A model generated the notes under the pieces. The model had not been told where the DNA came from, made no database searches, and was given only the letters and a program-made list of their open reading frames with translations. A stretch of DNA of 64,000 nucleotides from BP-133 sp040756995 (lineage in GTDB: Bacteria > Actinomycetota > Acidimicrobiia > IMCC26256 > BP-133): the NCBI GenBank assembly GCA_040756995.1, contig JBFLYK010000006.1:62001-126000 (forward strand). Reading direction: 5' to 3'. Below, one piece after another: positions 50,622 to 59,898 of the stretch; the stretch's first letter is position 1, and each line of letters starts with the position of its first letter. A program made the position numbers and the translations under genes.

Positions 50622-50968
50622 GGTTTCCCCCCCAAATAAAAGGGATCCAGTGTCATCACGATCCATACCTCGCCGTCGACCACTTCGACGGCATGGGTGG
50701 CCAGATCCCGGTTGGCCGGCAGGCACAGCGCCTTGCCCGTCCGGATGCAGAACTTGGCCATGTGCAGCGCACATTCGACCACGTCGCCGTCGATCCACCC
50801 TTCGGTCAAGGCGAACTTCTCGTGGGTGCAGGTGTCGTCGAGCGCGAAGTACTGGCCATCGACGTTGTAGACGGCCACCGGCTGATGGTCCCCCTCGATC
50901 CGGCGGGCCTCCCCGGGCGCGAGCTCGTCGACCTTGCAGACCCGGATCCGCATCGGCGTGGTCAGCAC
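50618..50968 (-). CDS. Rieske [2Fe-2S] ferredoxin
   Basis: 116 residues from GTG 50968, which overlaps the previous stop (TAGTG); ATG 50953 is an alternative. The Rieske ligands are C47-x-H49 (CTHEKF) and C66-x2-H69 (CALHMAKF), numbered from the GTG. The short form matches BphA3/NDO-type ferredoxins that pass electrons to ring-hydroxylating dioxygenases. Its likely partner is the dioxygenase encoded at 58046-59898 in the same operon. No reductase gene is in this operon, so the one at 8675-9931 or one outside the window may serve it. Confidence 0.88.
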   Translation of the reverse strand: MLTTPMRIRVCKVDELAPGEARRIEGDHQPVAVYNVDGQYFALDDTCTHEKFALTEGWIDGDVVECALHMAKFCIRTGKALCLPANRDLATHAVEVVDGEVWIVMTLDPFYLGGKP

Positions 50969-52668
50969 TACTTCACGACCTCGTCGGCGACCTTGGTCAT
51001 GAAGCACGGGTCCGAGGTGTACCAGCTGTTGTCGACGTGCGGACCGAGCGGGTTGTTGACCAGCTTCTGCTGATTGGGATCCCACTTCCACAGCCCCCAC
51101 CAGGTGGTGTTGTTGCCCTGCTTGCAGTTCGGCTTGTAGCCGCGGATGGGCGTCGTGATCCCGGTGTCGTAGTTGGAGGACTGGTAAATCCACTTGAGCA
51201 GCGTGTCGGACGACAGTTCGCCGTAGAGGTCACCGGCGCCCTGCAGCGCCCCGCTCACGATGTACTTGGCGGCGAAGTAGTAGGCCCCCAGAGCCGGGGA
51301 CTGCATCTGGTAGCCGGCCAGGCTCGGGTGGTAGCGCTTCATGGCCTCGACGAACTCGAGGTGGGCCTTGGTCGGGCCGTTGAACCGGGGCCGGCCGTCG
51401 GGCAGGTCGGACGGGGCGCCGGCCACCACGCCTTCCATCGACTTCCCGATCGTGCTCGACAGGGAGCCCATGCTGGCCACCGGGCCGCCCTGGCCGAGCG
51501 GCGGCCGCCAGCCGAGCCGCTCCTGGGCCGGCATGCAGAACACGAAGGCGAACGACTGCCAGTCCCAGTACTCCACTCCCGCCTGCTTGTACTTGAGCAC
51601 CTGGGCGGAGCAGTCGCCCTGGGTCATGTCGACCGGTTCGACGAAGACCTTTTCGGCGCCGAGCTTCTTCCAGTAGTCCTCGATGTATTTCGCCGTCACG
51701 TGCGTGTTGAGGATCTGGGTGTCGGTCATGACCGCCACGACCTTCGGGTGGCGGTTCATGTGCTTGGTGACCGAGATGGCGACCTGCTGACCCCAGGTCA
51801 GGAAGCTGCCGCCGGCGGGGATGATCGTCGGATACTTCGACGAGAACCCACCCGGGCTGCCGCCGAAGGTGAAGAACGGGATGTTCTTGGCCCTCACGTA
51901 CTCGTTGGCCGAGTCGACCACGAAGGCGAAGACCATGGCCACCTTGTCCTGCTCCCAGAGCCGCTTCACGTTCGACAACGTCTGGGCCGGGTCGAACCCG
52001 TCGTCATAGGAGATCAGCTCGATCTTCCGGCCGTGGATGCCGCCCCGGGAGTTGACCAGCTTCACGTAGGCGTCGATGCCGCCGGCGCACTCCTGGCCCA
52101 CGAAGCCGATCGCACCGGACAGCGGGAACGTGGCTCCGATCTTGATGGTCGTGTCGGTGAAGCCCTGTCCCTTCGACACCACCGGCGCCTTGATCGGCGA
52201 CGACCCGCCGGCGGCCGGGACGGGCGGGTCGTACCCCCCGCTGCCCCCGCCGCCCGACGTTCCGGCGGCGGCCGGTGATCCGTCGGGGCCGCGGCGCGGT
52301 TCGGACCCGCCGGCGGCGGTCGCCGAACCACTCCCGCCGGACTTCGCCGTCACGGCCGCCGGGCCGGACGGCGCCGTCCTCTTCTGCCCCGATGCGCCGG
52401 CCGCGGCCGTCGCACCGCTCCCGGCGGCTGTCTGGTTCACGGCCTCCCCGACGGTGGTCGGAGTGCCGTCCGGCGACAGGACCGGACGGTCCTCCGGTGC
52501 CGGTTGGGCGGCGGCGTCGGCCGGGGCGGCGGCGGCCGGAGCCGACTCGCCCAGTCCTTCTTCGGCCTTGGTCGGGTTTCCGGCCTGGCTTCCACAGGCG
52601 GCCGCCACCAGGGCGACCACCAGTACGGCGAGCTTCTTGACCATGCTGCTGACCCCCTGTTGCGGCAT
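50968..52668 (-). CDS. Branched-chain-type substrate-binding lipoprotein with long linker
   Basis: 566 residues from ATG 52668, with a strong GGGAGGGAG ribosome site. A lipoprotein signal (lipobox VAAAC) is followed by about 130 residues of low-complexity Ala, Gly, Pro and Ser, then a LivJ-like type I periplasmic-binding fold from about residue 170 (IKIGATFPLSGAIGFVGQEC). The linker could carry the binding domain through a thick wall. It supplies the importer encoded just upstream (LivF, LivG, LivH-LivM fusion). The ligand may be an aromatic or steroid acid rather than an amino acid. Confidence 0.85.
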   Translation of the reverse strand: MPQQGVSSMVKKLAVLVVALVAAACGSQAGNPTKAEEGLGESAPAAAAPADAAAQPAPEDRPVLSPDGTPTTVGEAVNQTAAGSGATAAAGASGQKRTAPSGPAAVTAKSGGSGSATAAGGSEPRRGPDGSPAAAGTSGGGGSGGYDPPVPAAGGSSPIKAPVVSKGQGFTDTTIKIGATFPLSGAIGFVGQECAGGIDAYVKLVNSRGGIHGRKIELISYDDGFDPAQTLSNVKRLWEQDKVAMVFAFVVDSANEYVRAKNIPFFTFGGSPGGFSSKYPTIIPAGGSFLTWGQQVAISVTKHMNRHPKVVAVMTDTQILNTHVTAKYIEDYWKKLGAEKVFVEPVDMTQGDCSAQVLKYKQAGVEYWDWQSFAFVFCMPAQERLGWRPPLGQGGPVASMGSLSSTIGKSMEGVVAGAPSDLPDGRPRFNGPTKAHLEFVEAMKRYHPSLAGYQMQSPALGAYYFAAKYIVSGALQGAGDLYGELSSDTLLKWIYQSSNYDTGITTPIRGYKPNCKQGNNTTWWGLWKWDPNQQKLVNNPLGPHVDNSWYTSDPCFMTKVADEVVK

Positions 52669-52688
52669 GCTTCTCCCTCCCCCGGCCG

Positions 52689-53396
52689 TCAGCCGACGTA
52701 GGCGGCGACGACCTCCGGATGGCTGTGCAGCTCCCGGGCCGGGCCCTGGAGCACGATCTCGCCCTTCTCCAGCACGTAGGCGTGGGTGGCGGCTCCCAGC
52801 GCCAGGTCGACGTACTGCTCGACGAGGAGGACGGTCAGACCCTCCGCTTCGTTGAGGAGGCGGAGCCGGTCGTAGAGCTCCTCGGTGAGGACCGGTGACA
52901 GGCCGAGTGACGGCTCGTCGACCATGAGCAGCTTCGGCCGGCCGATCAACGCCCGGGCCATGGCCACCATCTGCTGCTCCCCGCCCGACAGGGATCCGGC
53001 CGCCTGCGAGCGGTGCTGCTGGAGGGCGGGGAAGAACTCGAGCACCCGGTCGGTCTCCCGCGCCACCTCGGCCCGGGACAGGTGTCGCCAGTAGGCCCCG
53101 GCGGCCAGGTTCTCGACCACGGAGAGGCCGGGGAAGACGCGCCGCCCTTCCGGGACGTGGGCGACACCGCGGCGGGCGATCTCCTCCGGCCGGCGCCGGT
53201 CGAGCCGCTCCCCGTCGAAGAGCACTTCGCCCCGGACGGGCCGCACGACACCGGAGACGACCCGCAGCGTCGTCGTCTTCCCCGCGCCGTTGCGGCCGAG
53301 CAGCGCCACCGTCGTCCCTTCGGGGACGGTGAGCGACACGTCGCGGATCGCCTCGACGGAGCCGTAACGGGCGGTGACGCCGCGCAGCTCAAGCAT
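52689..53396 (-). CDS. livF: Branched-chain-type ABC ATPase (LivF family)
   Basis: 235 residues. Walker A GRNGAGKTT, signature SLSGGEQQMVAMARAL and Walker B LLMVDEPSLGLSP are intact. It overlaps the LivG gene by eight bases. It pairs with LivG and the fused permease to power uptake of the ligand held by the lipoprotein encoded next. Confidence 0.9.
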   Translation of the reverse strand: MLELRGVTARYGSVEAIRDVSLTVPEGTTVALLGRNGAGKTTTLRVVSGVVRPVRGEVLFDGERLDRRRPEEIARRGVAHVPEGRRVFPGLSVVENLAAGAYWRHLSRAEVARETDRVLEFFPALQQHRSQAAGSLSGGEQQMVAMARALIGRPKLLMVDEPSLGLSPVLTEELYDRLRLLNEAEGLTVLLVEQYVDLALGAATHAYVLEKGEIVLQGPARELHSHPEVVAAYVG

Positions 53397-54309
53397 GACC
53401 CCTCCCGAGGTAGACCTCGATGACCCGGGGGTCGGAGAGAACCTCGGCCGGCGGGCCGCTGGCGATCACGCGGCCCTGCTCGAGCACGTGGACGACGTCG
53501 GCGAAGCCCCGCACCACCCGCATGTCGTGCTCCACCACGAACACCGGGATGCCCAGCTCGTCGACGACCCGGTCGATCAGGTCGCCGATCTCCAGCGTCT
53601 CGCCCGGGCCCATCCCGGCGGTCGGTTCGTCGAGCAGGAGCACGCGGGGTTCGGCGGCCAGCGCTCGGGCGATCTCCACCCGCCGTTCGATGCCGTAGGG
53701 CAGGTCGGCCACCAGGGCCGACGGTGGCGCGCCGACCTGCACGAAGTCGATGGCCCACTCGGCCGCCCGCCGGGCCTCCCGGGCCAGGCGGGGTGCAGGC
53801 GGCAGGCCGACGAGCGTGGCCGGCAGGCCGGCGGTGCGGCCCCGGCCGGCTCCGATGGCGACGTTCTCCAGCACGGTGAGGCGGGGCAGGACCTTCAGGT
53901 TCTGGAAGGTGCGGATCACGCCGAGCCGGGCGGCCTTCGCCGGAGTGAGATGGCCGACGTCGGAGCCGAAGACCCGCACCGACCCCGTCGTCGGTTGCAC
54001 CGCTCCGGTCAGCACGTTGAAGAACGTCGTCTTGCCGGCGCCGTTGGGACCGATCAGGGCGGTGACCATGCCGGTCCGGGCCGTCAGGGTCACGTCGTGG
54101 TTGGCTTCGAGATCACCGAACCGTACGGTCACCGCCTGCGCCGCCAGCGCCTCCTCGCCGCCGGACCGCACCGTGCGGACCGTCCCCCGCTCATCGGCCT
54201 CGGGCGCCGGCGAGAGGTGCCCGTCGGTCGGTTCGCCGATGGCCGGACGGGCGAGCCGGCGACCGGGGTCCGTACGGGACAGCCGGCTCGGCGGAGCGTC
54301 GAGGGGCAC
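53389..54309 (-). CDS. livG: Branched-chain-type ABC ATPase (LivG family)
   Basis: 306 residues from GTG 54309. A proline- and arginine-rich extension of about 55 residues precedes the fold, so a later start is possible, but none is better supported. Walker A GPNGAGKTT, the LivG signature DLPYGIERRVEIARAL and Walker B LLLDEPTAGMGP are present. It overlaps LivF and lies two bases from the membrane-protein gene upstream. Confidence 0.88.
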   Translation of the reverse strand: MPLDAPPSRLSRTDPGRRLARPAIGEPTDGHLSPAPEADERGTVRTVRSGGEEALAAQAVTVRFGDLEANHDVTLTARTGMVTALIGPNGAGKTTFFNVLTGAVQPTTGSVRVFGSDVGHLTPAKAARLGVIRTFQNLKVLPRLTVLENVAIGAGRGRTAGLPATLVGLPPAPRLAREARRAAEWAIDFVQVGAPPSALVADLPYGIERRVEIARALAAEPRVLLLDEPTAGMGPGETLEIGDLIDRVVDELGIPVFVVEHDMRVVRGFADVVHVLEQGRVIASGPPAEVLSDPRVIEVYLGRGHA

Positions 54310-54311
54310 GG

Positions 54312-54671
54312 TCAGCTCCGCACCCTCGCCCGTCCGACGGCCAGTTCGTCGAGTCGGGCCAGGACGTCGTCGAATTCGCCACCAAGGCCGAGCTCCAGTG
54401 CCTGCAGCCGGTTGCAGAGCTCGCCGACCTGCGCCTGGTCGACCGCGTGCTGATGGGCGTTGTAGAGCCCGAGGCCGACGAGGACCAGGGCCAGGCCGCC
54501 GATTCCGCCGCTGACGAAGTACGGCATCTGTTGCCAGACCTGGTTGTTCTGGCTGACGCCGACCCAGCCGGTGGCGATCAGGATCCCGCCGAGCAGCAGG
54601 AAGACGGCGGCGCCCACCTGACGCCAGCTCAGCTGACGGCCGGCGAGGGTGATCGAGCGGCTCTCAGGCAT
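54312..54671 (-). CDS. Small two-helix membrane protein
   Basis: 119 residues from ATG 54671, chosen because GGAGG is six bases upstream; ATG 54677 abuts that site but overlaps the previous stop (ATGA). Two membrane helices (about residues 18-38 and 48-70) are followed by a predicted coiled coil (QAQVGELCNRLQALELGLG in part). No family is recognised. It is encoded inside an importer operon, between the anchored surface protein and LivG, so it may be an accessory subunit. Confidence 0.6.
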   Translation of the reverse strand: MPESRSITLAGRQLSWRQVGAAVFLLLGGILIATGWVGVSQNNQVWQQMPYFVSGGIGGLALVLVGLGLYNAHQHAVDQAQVGELCNRLQALELGLGGEFDDVLARLDELAVGRARVRS

Positions 54672-54673
54672 GT

Positions 54674-56098
54674 TCATCCTCCGAAGGGTCGGGGTCGCCG
54701 GCGGAGGCCGAAGACCACTCCGGCGCCGATGACGCCGGCGAAGGCGAGGTAGGCGGTGAGGACCCGGGACGAGAGGTCGCGGGCCAGCGCGACCGGGCGG
54801 GCCGAAAGCTGCGCCGGGAGTGGGGGAGGCGCCGGAGCGGCGACCTCTGCGCCGGTTCCGGCCGACGGGACCGCCTCGGGAGATGGCGCGACCGACCCGG
54901 CCACGGGATCGAAGGCCGTGAAGGCACTGGCCGTCCGAGCCACCCGGGCGGCATCGGCAATGACCGGGACCGCCGCCTCTCCGCCGAACAATGAAGCGGG
55001 GGCGGGCGCCGCCGCCGACCGCGGTTCGGCGCCCGGAGCGGGATCACCGCTGACCGGCTGCCCGATTCCGGCTGACAGGTCGAGGGGCGTGTCGTCCACC
55101 GCCCGGACGGCTCCCGCCCGGGCCAGAGCCCGGCCGAACACCATCTCGAGCTTGGCGTCGCCGTTCGGACTCTGCAGCAGGATCCGGAAACCGTCGCTGG
55201 CCGCTTCGATGAGCCCGGTGCCTTCGTCTCTGGTGAGCCGGGGTGCAGGCAGCGGTTCGATGGTCATGCCGTGCGACGCCATGGCATCGAGGATCGGCTT
55301 GACCGTGGGGAGCGGAGCCTGTCCGATCGGCTGGCCCTGCACGAGGAGTCCGGCCGGCCCGATCGTGACCGGCGCACCGGCGATCGTGACGTTCTGCATC
55401 ACGGTGGCGGCCTCACCGGCGGCCTCGGCCAGCGACCCCGGGTGGACGGCCCGGGCCCGGGCCTCGACGCTGCCGATGTGGAGGACGCCGGCGATGGTCA
55501 CGTTCTGCGCCACCGACGACGTCACCGCGTGCAGCACCCCGCCCTCGACATAGGACTTCGACTCCGACCGGCTCCAGCCGATCCGGACCGCGTCGCCGAT
55601 GGCCATGCCGCCCGCTTCGGTGATCCCTGACGCCCGGGTGGCGTCGGGCGTCCCCTCCGCGCCGGAGGCTTCGGCGTGGGCCTTGAAGGCGGTGCCGCTC
55701 AGCGGCCCGCCCGACGGCGGGCTCGGCGGGGGGTCCTTGGAGAACGGGATTCCGCACTCGACCTTCGGTTCCCCCGGATAGTTGGCGTAGCACTGCCCGT
55801 AGTAGTCGAGCGGGATGCCCACGCCCCGGGCGTTCTGGGCCAGCGGGACACCCCACGTGGCGGCGTATCCCTGGGCCCGGGGCTGCGAGTTGATCTCGGC
55901 GTGGGTCGCGCCGATCAACTGGTTGGCCGGCAGGGCGAAGATGGCGTTGGAGCGCGGCTCCATGAAGATGCTCTGCGAGGCCGTGAAGCCATCGAAGACC
56001 GCCAGCGGTGCTTCGGTGGCCGCCACGTCGGATGTCGGTGCGGTGAAGCCGAGAACGGCCGCCAGGGCGAGCGCGATCTTGGCGGGTCGTGACCTCAT
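54674..56098 (-). CDS. Surface protein with signal peptide and C-terminal anchor
   Basis: 474 residues from ATG 56098, preceded by AGGGGG. A signal peptide (LALAAVLGFTAPTSDVAAT) is followed by a beta-rich region containing two NVTIAG repeats and four cysteines in the first half. A proline/alanine-rich spacer (about 330-430) leads to a C-terminal membrane helix (LTAYLAFAGVIGAGVVFGLRRR). I do not recognise a family. Its place between the permease and the ATPase genes suggests that it helps capture or pass substrate across the envelope. Confidence 0.65.
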   Translation of the reverse strand: MRSRPAKIALALAAVLGFTAPTSDVAATEAPLAVFDGFTASQSIFMEPRSNAIFALPANQLIGATHAEINSQPRAQGYAATWGVPLAQNARGVGIPLDYYGQCYANYPGEPKVECGIPFSKDPPPSPPSGGPLSGTAFKAHAEASGAEGTPDATRASGITEAGGMAIGDAVRIGWSRSESKSYVEGGVLHAVTSSVAQNVTIAGVLHIGSVEARARAVHPGSLAEAAGEAATVMQNVTIAGAPVTIGPAGLLVQGQPIGQAPLPTVKPILDAMASHGMTIEPLPAPRLTRDEGTGLIEAASDGFRILLQSPNGDAKLEMVFGRALARAGAVRAVDDTPLDLSAGIGQPVSGDPAPGAEPRSAAAPAPASLFGGEAAVPVIADAARVARTASAFTAFDPVAGSVAPSPEAVPSAGTGAEVAAPAPPPLPAQLSARPVALARDLSSRVLTAYLAFAGVIGAGVVFGLRRRPRPFGG

Positions 56099-58041
56099 CT
56101 CGATCCCCCTTCCTCGAGGACGAGCGCGGGCACCGAACGGTGTCCGTTGGTGGCGGGCAGCGCCCGCCGCAAGCGCGTGTTGGCGTCGCGTCCCGACAAC
56201 CGGGTGATCACGACTTCCCGTTCCGGCCCGGCCGCGACGCCCGCCGGACGGCGCAGGAAGCTGCCCAACCCCTCGGGCCGGGCCAGGAGCACGAGGACGA
56301 CCATGCCCCCGCCGAGCAGTTGGGGGAGCGCGCTGGCCGAAGTCTGGGACGACTTGACGATCTGAGGACCGGCGATGAACAGCAGCGGACCGATGAAGGG
56401 GCCGACGAGGTTGCCGAGCCCGCCGACCACGGTGAACACCAGCACGTTGATGGACATGGGAACCCCGACGGCGTACGGGGGAACAACGCTGATGAGCAGG
56501 CCGTAGCCGACGCCGGCCAGGGCGGCGATGCCGCCGGAGAGGGCGAAGGCCCACAGGCGGGCGGCCCGGACGGCCACTCCGAAGTGGGAAGCCATGTCCG
56601 GGGCGTCCCGGGTGGCCAGGAAGGCCAATCCCCACTGGCTCCGGTGCAGCCGGAGCAGGAGCAGGGTGCAGGCCGCCACGGCCACCGCCATGCCGGCGAA
56701 CAGCTTCCGGTCGGAGGCCAGGAACGACGGGACCGGCATGAACTCCGAGGCGTTGAGTCCTTTGGTGAAGAGCCATTCCGAGGCCACCAGCGAAAGCGCC
56801 AGGGTGGCGATGGCCACCTGGGTCGACGCCAGGCGCAGCGACAGCGCTCCGAACAGCAGCCCGGCAGCCACTCCCACCAGCACGGTCAGCGCCAGCGCGG
56901 GGAAGAAGTCGAAGCCGTGGTCGTTGCGCAGCGCCAGCATGGTGAAGACGCCGGCGCCGACCAGCGCCCCCTGGCCGAGGCTGAGCTGGCCGGTCCACCC
57001 TCCGGCCACCACGATCGACAGGGCCACGAGGACGTAGAAGAGGACCAGCGACGCGGTGTAGGCCCAGAAGTTCACCCGCAGGGCGTTGACGAGCAGGAGG
57101 CCCCAACCGGCGGCGAAAACGAGTCGGGCCACCAGCCAGGTCCAGCCGCCGGTGCCGTGGCTGCTGCCGCCGCTGACCGTCGCCGGGGCGAGCAGTTCCT
57201 TCGGCCACCGCCGGCGGAGCAGGAGCAGCCCGGCGATGGCCACGAAGATGGCCAGCGCCCAGATGCCCGGCTGCGACGACTCGGCGATGGCCCAGTTCTG
57301 GGCCACGCCGAGGATGAGCCCGCCGGCGAACGCACCGGCGAGCCCCGTCAGCCCGCCGAAGAGCGCCGCCCCGATGCCGGTCACCAGGTAGATCGAGAAC
57401 GAGTCGACGGTGAAGACGGCGAGGGGGGCGATCAGCACGCCGGCCACCGCGGCCATGAAGGCCCCGATCGTCCAGTTGACGCTGGAGACGACGCGGGTGG
57501 GGATGCCGATGAGCCCGGCCACGGCCCGGTCCTGGGCACAGGAGCGGGTGGCGAGGCCGAGGCGGGTCGCCCGCAGGAACAGGGCGAGGCCGGCCATGAG
57601 CGCCACCCCGGCGGCCAGGATGGCGATCTGCTGGTAGGCCGCCACTGTCGACCCGATCGACACTCCGCCCTCGAACAGCAGCGGCGCCTTCTTCGGCTCG
57701 AAGCCGAACAGCTGCAGCGTCATGCCCTGCATGAAGACGTACAGCCCGAGCGTGACGATCACCTTGGTGATGAACGGGGCTTCGGCCAGACGGCGCAGCA
57801 CCAGCCATTCGGCCAGCATGCCCAGCAGGCTGACGACGACGACGGTCGCCAACGCCGCCCATCCCACCGGCCACTCCTGCGTGACGGTCAGCCAGGCGTA
57901 GAGGTAGGCGGCCAGCATGGCGAAGCCGGCGTGGGCGAAGTTGAGGACGCCGCTGGTGGTGAAGATCTGGCTGATCCCCACGGCCAGCAGGGCGGCCACG
58001 CCGCCGACGGCGATCCCGTTGATGAACGCGGCAAGTGTCAT
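56095..58041 (-). CDS. Fused branched-chain-type ABC permease (LivH-LivM)
   Basis: 648 residues from ATG 58041. The first half is LivH-like (FINGIAVGGVAALLAVG, and DRAVAGLIGIPTRVVSSVNW in the conserved loop). The second half is LivM-like (GWTGQLSLGQGALVGAGVF, and ATRDAPDMASHFGVAVRAARL in part). Both pore subunits are thus on one chain with about sixteen helices. A basic soluble tail of 45 residues follows. The stop overlaps the surface-protein start (ATGA), and the upstream neighbour is the dioxygenase beta gene four bases away. Confidence 0.88.
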   Translation of the reverse strand: MTLAAFINGIAVGGVAALLAVGISQIFTTSGVLNFAHAGFAMLAAYLYAWLTVTQEWPVGWAALATVVVVSLLGMLAEWLVLRRLAEAPFITKVIVTLGLYVFMQGMTLQLFGFEPKKAPLLFEGGVSIGSTVAAYQQIAILAAGVALMAGLALFLRATRLGLATRSCAQDRAVAGLIGIPTRVVSSVNWTIGAFMAAVAGVLIAPLAVFTVDSFSIYLVTGIGAALFGGLTGLAGAFAGGLILGVAQNWAIAESSQPGIWALAIFVAIAGLLLLRRRWPKELLAPATVSGGSSHGTGGWTWLVARLVFAAGWGLLLVNALRVNFWAYTASLVLFYVLVALSIVVAGGWTGQLSLGQGALVGAGVFTMLALRNDHGFDFFPALALTVLVGVAAGLLFGALSLRLASTQVAIATLALSLVASEWLFTKGLNASEFMPVPSFLASDRKLFAGMAVAVAACTLLLLRLHRSQWGLAFLATRDAPDMASHFGVAVRAARLWAFALSGGIAALAGVGYGLLISVVPPYAVGVPMSINVLVFTVVGGLGNLVGPFIGPLLFIAGPQIVKSSQTSASALPQLLGGGMVVLVLLARPEGLGSFLRRPAGVAAGPEREVVITRLSGRDANTRLRRALPATNGHRSVPALVLEEGGSR

Positions 58042-58045
58042 CGGC

Positions 58046-58585
58046 TCAGAAGAACATCGAGAGGTTCTTGGCGTTGAGGGTCGACTGGTCGAGGACCACC
58101 TTGCGGCGGGCGATCTCCCAGCCGACGCCCCGGTTGACACGGCGGAGCAGATCGGAGCGGGCACCGACGAAGAACTCGACGTCGTGCTCGAGGCGCGACC
58201 GGTAGAGCAGGAAGTTGCAGTGCACCTCGAACTCGTCGGTGTTCTCGGTCGGGATCACCCGCACGTTGGTGAAGAGGTGGCGGGTGCGCGACGGCGGATC
58301 CTCGGCCCAGGCCATGCCGGTCTCCAGCCTGGTGATCCGCCGGCTGAGCGAGTCGTGGTCCTCGTCGAAGAAGGCGGTCTCGTCGGGTTCGGAGAACTCG
58401 CGGTGCAGTTCCCGACGGAGGCGGTTGTAACGGGTCGGCATCCAGTAGTGGATGTCGGGGGCGAAGAGGTCGAGCCAGTCGCGGTACTCGCGCTCGGCCA
58501 GCAGCGCCGCTTCGTGGTACAGGAACTGCTCGATTTCATGCTGCAGTTCGAGGTCCGCCCGGGCCACCGTCAGCTCGATCGTCAT
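58046..58585 (-). CDS. Ring-hydroxylating dioxygenase beta subunit
   Basis: 179 residues. The sequence QHEIEQFLYHEAALLAEREY, then WLDLFAPDIHYWMP and TRHLFTNVRV, matches the NTF2-like small subunits of biphenyl/naphthalene dioxygenases. It forms the alpha3beta3 hexamer with the alpha subunit, whose stop overlaps this start. Typical length. Confidence 0.92.
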   Translation of the reverse strand: MTIELTVARADLELQHEIEQFLYHEAALLAEREYRDWLDLFAPDIHYWMPTRYNRLRRELHREFSEPDETAFFDEDHDSLSRRITRLETGMAWAEDPPSRTRHLFTNVRVIPTENTDEFEVHCNFLLYRSRLEHDVEFFVGARSDLLRRVNRGVGWEIARRKVVLDQSTLNAKNLSMFF

Positions 58586-59898
58586 CGCGCCACCTCACGC
58601 TTCTCGCGGGCCGCCTCGATCTCCGACCAGCTGTCGTAGGTCATCATGTCGATCCAGCGCTGGTACATGCCGCGGGCGGCGGTTTCGGCGTAGCAGGTGT
58701 TGGTCTTGCCGGGGAAGGCCGGGTCGTTGTAGCGCTCGTGCCCCAGCCCCATCTGGGCGTTGAGGGGGAACTTCCGGGCCATGCGGCCCCGGAGCACCTT
58801 CTGGATCTCCAGCCAGTTCTCGCCGTCGTCCTGCTCGAACTGCCCGCCGGGGGAGAAGGTGCGGATCATGCCCAGCCGCCATGCTTCTTTGACTTCGCGG
58901 GGCGCGTCCTTGGGCACGGCGATCCAGGCCCAGACCTCCATCCTGTCCGGACCTTTCGGCTGCCAGATCCGCATGGTCTGCAGCCCAGGGAGGAACGAGA
59001 ACGTGGGGAAGATGTTGAAGTGGGCGGCGCGGAAGCCCTCGGCCCGGGCCTTGCCGACCCGGCGGGTGGCTTCCTCGATCGTGGTCTCCTGCCAGTACTT
59101 GGCCGGGATCGGCCCGGGGACGAACTCCAGCACCGGCCCTTCAAGAAAGAAGCCGCAGCCGTGGCCCGCCTCGGAGGAGAACTGCACCCCGTCGGTCGGC
59201 ATGGCGGCCAGGCCGGGGAAGTCGTCGGGCATGAGAGCGATGAAGGCCGAGCCGTGGCTGATCTCGGCGTGCTGCATGTCGGTGGTGAACTGTTCGGCGG
59301 CGAACTTCCAGTTGCAGTCGAGCACCCACTTGTGCATGCCGCCGATCATCTCCAGGCCGTTGTCGAACCGGTCGGCGAAGACGTCGAAGTACCAGGCGAA
59401 GTCGCCGAGGTAGTCGGTGAACGAAGGGGCCGTCGGGTCCCAGTTGCCGAAGATGAAGCCCTTGTAGTTCTCGATCTGGGAGACCTTGACGCAGCCCCAG
59501 GCGCTCTTGTCGAGTTCGCCGTGCCAGGCGTCGTCCTCGTGCGTCACGGAGATGAGGTCACCGCCGAGGTTGTAGGCCCAGCCGTGGTAGGTGCAGGTGA
59601 AGGCACCGCGCTGGTTGCCGGAGTCGGCCCGGCACAGCCGCATGCCCCGGTGACGGCACTGATTGAGGAAGGCGGCGACCGACCCGTCCTTCTGGCGCAC
59701 GACGAGGACGGGATCCTCGCCCATGTAGGTCGAGAAGAAGTCGCCCGGCTTGGGGATCATCGAGTCATGGGCCAGGAACAGCCACGACCGGCCGAAGACC
59801 CGCTCCAGCTCGAGCTCGTAGATCTCCTCGTCGCAGTAGATGAGCGGACTGAGCGTGCCCCGCTCGGAGTCGACCAGCGTGGACAGGTCGATGGCCAT
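58582..59898 (-). CDS. Ring-hydroxylating dioxygenase alpha subunit
   Basis: 438 residues from ATG 59898 (ATGA overlap with the aldolase gene). The Rieske cluster is bound by C81-x-H83 and C102-x2-H105 (CRHRGM, CTYHGW). The catalytic iron ligands H209 and H214 with bridging D206 lie in TTDMQHAEISH. The third ligand should be an aspartate in the C-terminal QDDGENW region. With the beta subunit it adds O2 to an aromatic ring to give a cis-dihydrodiol. Such an enzyme would feed the extradiol dioxygenase of the same operon, but no dihydrodiol dehydrogenase gene is seen in the window. Confidence 0.92.
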   Translation of the reverse strand: MAIDLSTLVDSERGTLSPLIYCDEEIYELELERVFGRSWLFLAHDSMIPKPGDFFSTYMGEDPVLVVRQKDGSVAAFLNQCRHRGMRLCRADSGNQRGAFTCTYHGWAYNLGGDLISVTHEDDAWHGELDKSAWGCVKVSQIENYKGFIFGNWDPTAPSFTDYLGDFAWYFDVFADRFDNGLEMIGGMHKWVLDCNWKFAAEQFTTDMQHAEISHGSAFIALMPDDFPGLAAMPTDGVQFSSEAGHGCGFFLEGPVLEFVPGPIPAKYWQETTIEEATRRVGKARAEGFRAAHFNIFPTFSFLPGLQTMRIWQPKGPDRMEVWAWIAVPKDAPREVKEAWRLGMIRTFSPGGQFEQDDGENWLEIQKVLRGRMARKFPLNAQMGLGHERYNDPAFPGKTNTCYAETAARGMYQRWIDMMTYDSWSEIEAAREKREVAR

